Source of the DNA: VAZQ01 sp963744275 | Lineage (GTDB): Bacteria; Pseudomonadota; Alphaproteobacteria; Rhizobiales; Xanthobacteraceae | NCBI GenBank assembly: GCA_963744275.1 | Contig: CAVUSX010000021.1 | Span: forward strand, 821,333 to 885,332 | Length of the DNA: 64,000 nt | Reading direction: 5' to 3' | Shown: positions 17,428-27,196 of the stretch, piece by piece | Layout of the letters: every line of letters starts with the position of its first letter | Numbering within the stretch: the stretch's first letter is position 1 | Made by a program: the position numbers and the translations under genes | Notes under the pieces: generated by a model | What the model was told of the DNA's origin: nothing | Database searches by the model: none | What the model saw: only the letters and a program-made list of their open reading frames with translations

Positions 17428-17914
17428 CGCGGCCGACCGTCGCGGGCCGGCCAAGACGGTACCCGCGCGATCGAAGCACCCGTTGCGCCCCTCGTCGTCG
17501 GTGCGGCGGTTTGCGATCGAGGGAGGGCTGCTGTTGCTCGATCGCAATTCGAATTGCCTTCTTGCCTACAACGACACCGCCCGGCATGCGTGGGACCTGA
17601 TCGAAGCCGGCCTCACTGGGGACGCCCTCGCCTCTGAATTCGCGCGTATGTGGGGGATTCCACTTGCCCGCGCGCGGTCGGACACCGAGGCGATCATTAC
17701 CACATGGCTTGGGCAAAACGTCTTCATCGACCGGCGGGCCGAGCAGAAGCAGAGCGGCACGCGCGAAGCCGCCGGCCGCCGCTTGTCGAGTGGCATGCCG
17801 CCCCGAAGGCCGGCTGGGCGTCCGAGTGGATTTGCACCATCCGCGGAACGCCGATTTCGTTTGCGATCGAAGACAGTTGCCGGGATCGTTTCGTCTCCTG
17901 TTTGCGCGCCTTGA
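17414..17914 (+). CDS. PqqD-like (RRE-type) protein
   Basis: The domain SSSVRRFAIEGGLLLLDR, followed by LLAYNDTARHAWDLIEAG and LASEFARMWGIPLARARSD, matches the PqqD / RiPP-recognition-element fold as found beside HPr-kinase-like proteins. In PQQ and lasso peptide synthesis this fold holds the precursor peptide. The start is uncertain: a TTG at 17414 overlaps the previous gene by 14 bases; no ATG is available before the domain. After about 17730 the frame continues to 17914 without recognisable features, and overlaps the apparent start of the kinase gene (17704), so the true C-terminus is unclear because the following region is full of frame changes. Confidence 0.65.
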   Translation: MRPGSAADRRGPAKTVPARSKHPLRPSSSVRRFAIEGGLLLLDRNSNCLLAYNDTARHAWDLIEAGLTGDALASEFARMWGIPLARARSDTEAIITTWLGQNVFIDRRAEQKQSGTREAAGRRLSSGMPPRRPAGRPSGFAPSAERRFRLRSKTVAGIVSSPVCAP

Positions 17915-18639
17915 AACCCCGGATGCGATCCCGCAGGTCCGTATGGAGATCGGCGCGGACCGATCGGAGAGTGGGTGCTGGTCGAGGACGGGCGGGAACG
18001 GTTGCGCACATCGATCCGGCGGAGGTGATCGGTGCTTGTTCGTGGCGGTGCTGGAGCGCACGCGCCGCGACCTGAGATGGTTCGCATTGATCCATGGCGC
18101 GGCGCTCGGCCACCGCGGGGCGGGCCTTGCGCTCGCCGGTCCGTCCGGAAGCGGAAAGAGCACCTTAGCGGCAGGTCTCATCGCCCAGGGCTATGATTTC
18201 CTGGCTGACGATCTCGTCGCCTTGAGCGAACCCGACGGCGCGATCGTGCCATGGCCGCTGCCGTTGAGCATCAAGCAGGGCAGCATCGAGGTCGTCGGCG
18301 CCCACCACCCGCAATTGGCGCAGGCGCCGTCCTATCGCACCAAGGGGGTCGAGGCCCGCATGCTGCTCGCGCCGCCTGCCGCCTGGGACGCCGATCCGGT
18401 TCCGCTGCGCCGACTGGTCTTCCCGCATTTCAGCGTCGGGAGCGCTGGCGCAGGCGCGACGCCTGTCCTCCTTCGAGACGATCGAGCGGCTGCTGACCGA
18501 TCGGGTGTGGCTCGGCAACCCGGTCACCGAGCCGCGGATGGCGGCCTTCCTGGCCTGGCTCGACCGCACGCCCGCCTATGCGGTGTCGTATGGCACCCTT
18601 GATGACGGCATGCGGCTCATCGCGGATGTGGTGGCGTGA
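17704..18639 (+). CDS. HPr kinase-like protein (several frameshifts)
   Basis: Pieces in three frames add up to one HprK-related kinase of about 310 residues. The N-terminal piece is GWASEWICTIRGTPISFAIE, then RLLFARLETPDAIPQVRMEI, then WVLVEDGRERL. The catalytic part has Walker A AGPSGSGKSTLAAGL (nucleotides 18135-18179) and LADDLVALSE. The C-terminal piece, with FETIERLLTDRVWLGNPVTE and TPAYAVSYGTLDDGMRLIAD, ends at the TGA at 18637-18639. Frame changes are needed near 17880, 17970, 18015, 18045 and 18450. HprK-related proteins act as serine kinases in carbon regulation and as tailoring kinases in some lasso peptide clusters. The density of breaks leaves open whether this is a decayed gene or poor sequence. 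Confidence 0.65.
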
Positions 18640-18644
18640 ACTCG

Positions 18645-19902
18645 ATGGACCGCCTTCACTGACGTTTGCGGCCATCTGCGCGCCGGTCTTCTGGGCGGCG
18701 AAGCGCCTCGGCGTCGCGGCGTACCGTGGGAGTTGGTGATCGAAGCGAGCAGCCATCATGGCGTCACGCCGGCACTCGCATGGTCGCTGAAGGAGCGGCC
18801 GGACCTTCCGGCTCCGATTCGCGCCTATTTTGACGCCATGCTGGCGCTCAACCGAAAACGCAACGAAACCCTGTTGGCCGCGCTCGCCCGCATCGTGGCG
18901 GCCTGCAATGCGATCAACATCGAGCCGGTGTTGCTGAAAGGTGCCGCCCGCCTGGTCGACGGCACCTATCCGTCGACCGCGCTGCGCTTTCTCGGCGATC
19001 TGGACGTGCTCATTCCGGCCGAACGCGCGGCCGATGTGGTCGCGGCCTTGCAGGCAAATGGATTTCACCCGGACCCGACCGACCAGGCAACGCCGCCTTC
19101 GCATCACCACCTGCCGATGCTGCATGACCGCGAGCGGGGCGGCGGCGTCGAGCTGCACACCGATGTGGTCGGTGCGCAGAGCGCCGGAATTATTCAAACC
19201 GACTGGTTCCGCGCCGGGACATATTCATGCGCGTTTCGAGACCTGCGCGTTTGCTTGCCGGACCCGACCCGCAGCATCGGACATATCATCGCGCACGATC
19301 AGATCGAGCATCACGGCTATCGGCTCAGAAAGGTCGAGCTGCGTCAAATTCTCGACCTCGCCGTCATCCGGGCCCGGCATGATGATGCGATCGATTGGGC
19401 GGAGCTCGATCATCGTTTTTGCCGCATGGAGCGCGGGGAGGTGCTGGCGACCTATCTCGGGATTGCCGAGACATTGCTCGGACAACCGGCGCCACGCCTC
19501 AGTCAGTCGGCGCGCAGGGGCGCGATCAGGGATCTCCGCCGCGTCGTCGCCCCCTCGCGATCGCAGTGCATTGGAACCATAGCGCGGCGCTTTGCGTCGC
19601 TGACGAGCGACTACGTGGCGCAGGTTCGGCGCGACCCGGTCGGCGTGCTGCGATTGCTCGATTGGCGCAAGTGGCCCGGCCGGAATCCAACTGGCGATGA
19701 CCGCATTCAAGCGAAACCCTCCGACTTGGTAGTTGCCGCCGAGCGCTTGTCGTCGCCGGCTTGGCGTTCCGCCCGTCGCGGGCCCAAAGAGATCCGCGTC
19801 GCTGCTCAATCGCCCTACAGAAAGCTCTGCGGGTCGACATCGATCTCGAGCCTGATCTTGCCGGTGGGCTTGGGCGCCTTCGCCATCCAGGCGCGCAGAT
19901 AG
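18645..19902 (+). CDS. NTP_transf_5-type nucleotidyltransferase (frameshifted)
   Basis: A protein of about 400 residues of the uncharacterised nucleotidyltransferase family PF14907. The core is ALARIVAACNAINIEPVLLKGAA (split at GAARLVDGTYP) and RFLGDLDVLIPAERAADVVAAL, where the GDLDVLI aspartates are the expected metal ligands, then HHHLPMLHD and VELHTDVV. The N-terminus MDRPSLTFAAICAPVFWAAK requires shifts near 18655 and 18725. The start could be ATG 18645 or a GTG at 18636 that overlaps the kinase stop. The C-terminal 88 bases overlap the convergent priA gene, and nothing after about 19700 looks conserved, so the true end may be earlier. This family often sits with PqqD- and HprK-like genes, including lasso peptide clusters; substrate unknown. 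Confidence 0.68.
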
Positions 19903-21995
19903 GCCGAGAGATCGAAGGCGCGCGGCGACTTCACCAGCAGGCGGAAGCGATAGCGGCCGCGGATGAGCGCGAGCGGGGCCTCCGCGGGACCCAGCACCCG
20001 CACGGCGTCGGCGCGCGGCGCCGCTTGCGCGAGGCGGCGCGCATGGGCCTGGGCGGCGTGCTTGTCGTCGCCCGACACGACCAGGGCGGCGAGCCGCCCG
20101 AACGGCGGGTATTGGGCCTGCTCGCGCAGATCGATCTCGCTCGAATAGAAGGCGTCGCGGTCGCCGGCCGCGAGCGCCCGCATCACCGGATGCTCGGGCT
20201 GATGGGTCTGCAGATAGCCCAGCCCCCGGCCGGCCTCGCGCCCGGCGCGGCCGATGACCTGATGCAGGAGCTGGAAGGTGCGCTCGGCGGCGCGCGGATC
20301 GCCGTTGCTCAGATCCGAGATCCGCATCGACCACGCCGACCAGATTGAGCTTGGGAAAGTGGTGGCCCTTGGCCACCAGTTGCGTCCCGATCACGATGTC
20401 GACCAGGCCCTGCTCGATCTGCGGCGAGCTCGCTGCGCATGCGCCTCGACCGAGGTGACGAGATCGCTGGAGAGCACCAGGATGCGGGTTCCGGGAAAGA
20501 GCGCGACCGCCTCCTCCTCCAGCCGCTCCACGCCCGGCCCGCAGGCCACGAAGCTGCCGCGCTCCGCGCAGTGCGGACATTGCTCGGGCTGCGGCAGCGA
20601 ATAGCCGCAGTGATGGCATACCAGACGGCGCTTGAAGCGGTGATCCACCAGCCAGGCGTCGCAGTTCGGGCAGGCCAGCCGATAGCCGCATTTGCGGCAG
20701 AGCGTCAGCGGCGCATAGCCGCGCCGATTGAGGAACAACAAGCGCCTGCTCGCCGCGCTCGAGCGCGGTCTGCACGGCTTGCGCCAGCCGCGGCGCCACG
20801 AAGCGGCCGGGCGGCGGACCTTCCTGGCGCAGATCGATCGCCTCGATCGTCGGCATGTGCTGGCCGCCGAAGCGCTCCGGCAGATGCAGGCGCCGGTAGC
20901 GGGAGCGCCGGGCATTGACCTCGGTCTCGACCGAGGGCGTGGCGGAGGCGAGCAGCACCGGGAATCTTGGCGATGTGGCCGCGCACCACCGCCATGTCGC
21001 GGGCATGGTAATGGACGCCGTCCTCCTGCTTGTAGGCGGGATCATGCTCCTCATCCACGATGATGAGGCCGAGATCCGCATAGGGCAGGAACAGGGCGGA
21101 GCGGGCGCCCACGATCACGCTCACCTGGTGCGCCGCCGCCGCCTGCCAGGTGCGGGCCCGCTTGCGCGGCGAAAGCTGCGAGTGCCATTCGGCCGGCCGC
21201 ACCCCGAAGCGCTCGGCGAAGCGGTCGAGCACCTGGGAGGTGAGCGCGATCTCGGGCATCAGGATCAGGACCTGACGGCCGCGCCGCACCGCCTCCGCCA
21301 CCGCCTCGAAATAAACCTGCGTCTTGCCCGATCCGGTGACGCCGTCGATGAGCGTGACCGAATAGCCGGACTGCGCCACGGTCGCCCGCAACGCATCGGC
21401 GGCCGCGCGCTGCGCGGGCGTGAAATCCGTCGCCACGTGATCGGGCTCGACCGGCAGCGCCAGCGGCTCGGGCGGCAGCACCAGGGTCTCGAGCGTTCCT
21501 TCATCGACCAGGCCGTCGATGACGCCGGCCGAGACGCCGGCCTCCTCGGCGGCCTCGGCCTTTGCGCGCGCGAGGCCGTCGGCCAGAAGCGCCAGCACGC
21601 GCGTCGCGCGCCGGCGTCATGCGCTTGGGCGGCGGCCCGCCGAGCCGCACGCCGAGGCGCTCGCGCGCGGGCCCCAGATGCTCGCCCATGCGCAGGCACA
21701 TGCGCAGCACCATGCCGCGCGCGCCCAGCGAATAGTCCGCGACCCAATCGACGAATTGGCGCAGCTCGGGCTTGAGCGGCGGGATGTCGAGCCGTTCGTC
21801 GACGTATTTCAGGCGATTGTCGAGGCGCGGATTGGGGGTCGGATTCTCGGCCCAGACCACGCCGGTGGCGGTGCGGGCGCCCAGCGGCACGCTGACCAGA
21901 TCGCCCGGCGCAAGCGCCATCGCGTCCGGCACGCGGTACGAATAGGCCTGGTCGAGCGCGACCGGCAGCAGGATATCGACGACACGCGAGGCCAT
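19815..21995 (-). CDS. priA: primosomal protein N' PriA (frameshifted)
   Basis: PriA restarts stalled replication forks. The whole protein (about 725 residues) is visible in pieces. The N-terminal DNA-binding domain begins MASRVVDILLPVALDQAYSY at the ATG at 21995. The helicase has Walker A DGVTGSGKTQVYFEAV and the DEEH box IIVDEEHDPAYKQEDG. Zinc ligands follow in CRKCGYRLACPNCDAWL and CHHCGYSLPQPEQCPHC, then VIGRAGREAGRGLGY, and the protein ends IDVDPQSFL. Frame changes are needed near 20300, 20430, 20745, 20955 and 21605. An essential, fully conserved gene with five shifts argues for sequence error. The next gene on the plus strand, xerC, is divergent, as in other Rhizobiales where priA and xerC are neighbours. 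Confidence 0.9.
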
Positions 21996-22050
21996 GGGGA
22001 CGAGGCGATTCTTGCAAGATTTAACAAACCATAAGGCAGCGGGTGGGATT

Positions 22051-23100
22051 ATGCTCTTCGTGTCAAGACCAAGCGCGCAGGCGCAGCAGAGGGACGCAGA
22101 CGGGTGCCGACTATCGCGGACGCAGAGCGCTGAAGCCCGAGCGCGACCTGTCCTGAGCGCCGGGCCCGACGTCGCGGCCGAGCTGGCGCGCTGGCGGGCG
22201 CAGCTGTCGCACGAGCGGCGCATGTCGCCCAAGACCTGCGAAGCCTATGAGCGCGACGTGCGGCAGTTTCTCGCCTTCCTGTGCGCGCATCTGGGGGCGC
22301 GGGTGACGCTGGCGCGGCTCGGCCGCCTGGCACCCGCGGACATCCGGGCCTTCATGGCGGCGCGCCGCGGCGAGGGCATCAGCGGGCGCTCGCTGGCGCG
22401 CGGGCTGGCGGGCGCGCGCTCCTTCGCGCGCTTCATCGAGCGCAACGGCAGCGGCAAGGTGGGGGCGCTGTTTGCGGTGCGCTCGCCCAAGATCGCCAAG
22501 ACGCTGCCCAAGCCGCTCATCGGTCGCATCGGCCCGGCAGCGTCACGCAAAGCGAGGTGCGGGCCGGCGAGGACCGCGAGCCCTGGATCTTCGCCCGCGA
22601 TGCCGCCGTGCTCGGCCTGCTCTACGGCTCGGGCCTGCGCATCTCCGAAGCGCTCAGCCTCAAGCGCAAGGAGGTGCCGGCGCCCGGCCAGGGCGATACC
22701 ATCACGGTGACGGGCAAGGGCAACAAGCGCCGCATGGTGCCGGTGCTGCGGCAGGTGCTGGAGCTCGTCGCCGACTATGTGGCGCTGTGCCCGAGCGACG
22801 CTTCCGCCCGACGGCCCCCTGTTCATCGGCGCCAAGGGCGGACCGCTGTCGCCCCGGATCGTGCAGCTCACCATGGAGCGGCTGCGCGGCCTGCTCGGCC
22901 TCGCCGAGACCGCGACCCCGCATGCGCTGCGCCATTCCTTCGCCACCCATCTGCTGGCGCGCGGCGGCGACCTGCGCTCCATCCAGGAGCTGCTCGGCCA
23001 CGCCTCCTTGTCGACCACGCAAGTCTACACCGCGGTCGACAGCGAACGGCTGCTCGAGGTCTATCGCAGCGCCCATCCGCGCGCCCAGAAGGCGTCGTGA
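22051..23100 (+). CDS. xerC: tyrosine recombinase XerC (frameshifted)
   Basis: A chromosome-dimer-resolving tyrosine recombinase. The N-terminal SAM-like domain contains RRMSPKTCEAYERDVRQFL and GRSLARGLAGARSFARFIER. The catalytic domain holds all expected residues: Arg in SGLRISEALSL, Lys in TGKGNKRRMVPV, HxxR in HALRHSFATHLL, His in LLGHASLSTTQ and the nucleophile Tyr in TQVYTAVDSERL. Frame changes are needed near 22545 and 22805. The stop is at 23098-23100. The start is uncertain: the ATG at 22051 gives a long N-terminal tail, and the conserved part begins at SAGPDVAAELARWRAQL. Adjacent to priA and near the suc genes, matching rhizobial gene order. Confidence 0.9.
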
Positions 23101-23227
23101 CATCGGGGACTGCGGGAATTTCGCCTCAAGATTAATGCCATAAAACAATAGTCCGCTTTGGCCCTTGCGCTCGCCGCCCGGTTGGGCCAATCGTCCGCCC
23201 CGACCGATATAGCCAGAGGGGACGAGC

Positions 23228-23879
23228 ATGAGCGACGTACACGAGCAGCTGGAGCAGGCGGAGCACGTCGAGCATGCGGCGCATTCCAACAAGAAGATCG
23301 CGCTGGTCATTGCGGTTCTCGCGCTGTTTCTGGCGTTTTCCGAGACGCTGGGAAAGAGCGCGCAAACCGCGGCGCTGAGCCAGAACATCGAGGCCTCGGA
23401 CCTGTGGAATTTCTTCCAGGCCAAGACCATCCGCCAGACGGTGCTGCGCACCGCCGGCGAGTTCAAGGCGATCGAGCTCGCCGCCATCACGGATCCGGCC
23501 GCCAAGGCCGCCATGGAGAAGCAGATCGACACCTGGAAGAAGACCATCGACCGCTATGAAATCGACCCGCGAGCGAACGAGGGCCGCAAGGAGCTCACGC
23601 GCGCGCGCCCAGGAAACCGAGCAGCGGCGCGATCTGAATTTCGCAAAATACGAGAACTATGAAATGGCCTCGGCGGCCTTTCAGATCGGCATCGTGCTGG
23701 CATCGGCCTCGGTCATCACCGGCATGCTGGCGCTGGCCTGGGGCGCCGGCGCGCTCGGCGCCATCGGGCTGATGTTCACCGGCTTCGGGCTGTTGGCGCC
23801 CGACATGCTGGAGCACGTTCAGACCTGTTCGCTGCCGGCGGCACGCACTGAAGGCAGAGGCGCCCTCGCCCGGCTCTGA
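23228..23879 (+). CDS. DUF4337 family membrane protein (frameshifted)
   Basis: A small membrane protein of unknown function, about 215 residues. It starts MSDVHEQLEQAEHVEHAAHS, a histidine-rich soluble N-terminus. One transmembrane segment follows (KIALVIAVLALFLAFSETLG), then SQNIEASDLWNFFQAKTIRQ, the best conserved block of DUF4337, a central coiled region, and two closely spaced C-terminal hydrophobic segments (FQIGIVLASASVITGMLALA and LGAIGLMFTGFGLLAP). One frame change near 23600 (GCGCGCGCCC run) is needed. The final dozen residues after DMLEHV look unlike the family and may be shifted. The ATG at 23228 is preceded by GAGGGGACGAGC, a good ribosome-binding site. Confidence 0.7.
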
Positions 23880-23930
23880 AGGCAGAGCTATCGCATTCGA
23901 ATTCCGTTGTTGGGCACAGCGATCCCATCC

Positions 23931-23949
23931 CTTCCCCTTTCAGGGGGAG
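23931..23949. terminator. hairpin between DUF4337 gene and lpd
   Basis: A seven-base stem, CTTCCCC against GGGGGAG, closes a five-base loop. It lies between the convergent ends of the DUF4337 gene and lpd. There is no T-run, so termination is only plausible. Confidence 0.35.
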
Positions 23950-23960
23950 GATAAGGCCGA

Positions 23961-25366
23961 TCACATGCTGATGGCGCGCTTGTCGACCGCCATGGCGGCC
24001 TCCTTGACGGCCTCGCTCAGGGTCGGATGCGGGTGGCAGGTGCGGGCGATGTCCTCGGCGGCAGCGCCGAACTCCATGGCGACCGCCGCCTCCGCGATCA
24101 TGTTGCCGGCATCCGCCCCCACGATATGCACGCCGAGCACGCGGTCGGTCTTCGCATCGGCCAGGATCTTCACGAAGCCGTCGGTCTGATGATTGACCTT
24201 GGCGCGGCCGTTGGCGGTGAACGGAAATTTTCCGGACTTGTAGGCGATGCCGGCCTCCTTGAGCTCCTCCTCGGTCTTGCCCACCGAGGCGATCTCGGGC
24301 GCCGTATAGACCACGTTGGGGATCACGTCGTAGTTCACGTGGCCGGCCTGGCCGGCCAAAATCTCGGCGACCGCCACGCCCTCGTCCTCGGCCTTGTGGG
24401 CCAGCATCGGGCCCGCGATCACATCCCCGATGGCGTAGATGCCGGGCGCGTGGGTGGCGAAATGCTGATCGACGATGACGCGGCCGCGGTTGTCCTTCTG
24501 GACCCCGACGGTCTCGAGCCCGAGACCCGTCCGTATAGGGCACGCGCCCGATGGCGACCAGGACCACATCGGCTTCGATGGTCTGCGCGGCGCCGCCGGC
24601 GGCCGGCTCGATCTGCGCCTTGAGGCGCGCGCCGGCGCCGTCGACGGCGCGTCACCTTGGACGACAGATGAAACGTGATGCCCTGCTTCTCGAGCAGGCG
24701 CTGGAACTGCGCGGCCGACCTCGCCGTCCATGCCGGGCAGCATGCGGTCGAGGAACTCGACCACGATCACCTCGGCGCCGAGCCGCCGCCACACCGAGCC
24801 GAGCTCGAGCCCGATCACGCCGGCGCCGACGATCAACAGCCGCTGCGGCACCTTGTCGAGCACCAGCGCGCCGGTCGAGGACACGATGCGCTTCTCGTCG
24901 ATGGTGACGCCGCGCAGCTTCGCCACGTCCGAGCCGGTGGCGATGACGATCGCCTTGGTGTCGAGCATCTGGGATCTTGCCGTCGGCGCCCTTGACCTCG
25001 ACCATGCCGGCGCCGGCGATCTGCCCGAAGCCGCGGAAGCTCTCGATCTTGTTCTTCTTGAACAGGAAGGCGACGCCCTTGACGTTGCCGTCGACGCCCT
25101 CGTCCTTGAATTTCATCATGGCCGGCGAGATCGAGCTTGGGCTGGCCGACCCCGATGCCCATGCGGCCGAACGCGTGGCCGGCCTCCTCGAACAGCTCGG
25201 AAGCATGCAGCAAGGCCTTGGAGGGAATGCAGCCCACGTTGAGGCAGGTGCCCCCGAAGGTCGCATCCTTCTCCACCACCGCCACCTTCATGCCGAGCTG
25301 GGCCGCCCGGATGGCGCAGACATAGCCGCCGGGACCCGAGCCGATGATGACGAGATCGTAGGGCAT
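23961..25366 (-). CDS. lpdA: dihydrolipoyl dehydrogenase, E3 (frameshifted)
   Basis: E3 of the 2-oxoglutarate dehydrogenase complex; it reoxidises lipoamide on SucB with FAD and NAD. The protein starts MPYDLVIIGSGPGGYVCAIR (FAD site) at 25366. The redox-active disulfide is in GGTCLNVGCIPSKALLH and the NAD-binding fold in LLIVGAGVIGLELGSVWRRL. The catalytic HPHPTLSEAV lies near the C-terminus, and the protein ends VDKRAISM at 23961. Length of about 468 residues is normal. Frame changes are needed near 24535, 24650, 24720, 24970 and 25130, all in GC-rich runs. It is the last gene of the mdh-sucCDAB-lpd series; two small genes separate it from sucB. Confidence 0.92.
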
Positions 25367-25372
25367 GAGATT

Positions 25373-25546
25373 CTAGCTGCGCTCGAGGGATTGAACTTGG
25401 TCGTAGAGCGATCGGAAGCCAGAGTTCACCAATTCGATAAACTGATCGAATTGCTCGTCGATCGTCTCCTGAAATTCCGCCAATCGAATTTCGAGCCTGG
25501 CGATCCTGGTCTTGAGATGAACCACGACTTCCAAATCCTTACGCAT
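25373..25546 (-). CDS. small charged coiled-coil protein
   Basis: A 57-residue frame begins MRKDLEVVVHLKTRIARLEI and continues RLAEFQETIDEQFDQFIELV before ending QVQSLERS. Regularly spaced Leu, Ile and Val between charged residues predict a coiled coil along almost its full length. The start may be further upstream at an ATG near 25573. It lies between the DUF2442 gene and lpd on the same strand, six bases before the lpd start, so it would be cotranscribed with the suc genes. No homologue is recognised. Confidence 0.4.
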   Translation of the reverse strand: MRKDLEVVVHLKTRIARLEIRLAEFQETIDEQFDQFIELVNSGFRSLYDQVQSLERS

Positions 25547-25580
25547 GAACTTCCTCGCTGCGCCCATGCCCATACTGCGA

Positions 25581-25874
25581 TCACCCGGCGACGCGATGCA
25601 GCTCCGCCTGCTTCTCGGCTCGCTGGCGAAGCGAATCGGCGCCAAAATCGATCTCTTCGCCCTGATCGTTCACCCAGACGATGCCGTGGCCATATTCTCC
25701 AATCTTGAGCTTCTCGAAATTCTTCGGCTCCTGCAGGTAGGTGAAAACTTTGCCGCGCGCGATGACCGGCCGCAGGTCGACGATTTCCGCATAGCCGTCG
25801 TCCCATTGAATTTTCAGCACACCGTGGATGACCGGCTCGGCCGCTAGGACGCGCGATATGTTGGTGGTCAGCAT
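25581..25874 (-). CDS. DUF2442 domain protein
   Basis: An intact 97-residue protein. VLKIQWDDGYAEIVDLRPVI, then KVFTYLQEPKNFEKLKIGEY and IVWVNDQGEEIDFGADSLRQ, match DUF2442, a small fold often found beside DUF4160 in toxin-antitoxin-like pairs. Here the neighbours are sucB (one base away) and a coiled-coil frame, with no DUF4160 partner. Its placement in the middle of the 2-oxoglutarate dehydrogenase operon is unusual. Function unknown. Confidence 0.7.
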   Translation of the reverse strand: MLTTNISRVLAAEPVIHGVLKIQWDDGYAEIVDLRPVIARGKVFTYLQEPKNFEKLKIGEYGHGIVWVNDQGEEIDFGADSLRQRAEKQAELHRVAG

Positions 25875-25875
25875 A

Positions 25876-27141
<1,266 letters not shown>

Positions 27142-27196
27142 GTCCTGATCCTTTTCGCGTCGGCGCAGCCTGCGCCGGCATGCCGGCCGAACGGCC

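Noticed and set aside
17704..18639. Calling the broken genes pseudogenes throughout.
   Set aside because: Essential genes show the same kind of break, in the same kind of G/C runs, so error is more likely than decay; only the kinase gene remains doubtful.
16556..19902. A classical lasso peptide cluster.
   Set aside because: The PqqD-like, kinase and nucleotidyltransferase genes fit, but no transglutaminase-like protease, asparagine-synthetase-like cyclase, ABC exporter or short precursor was seen.
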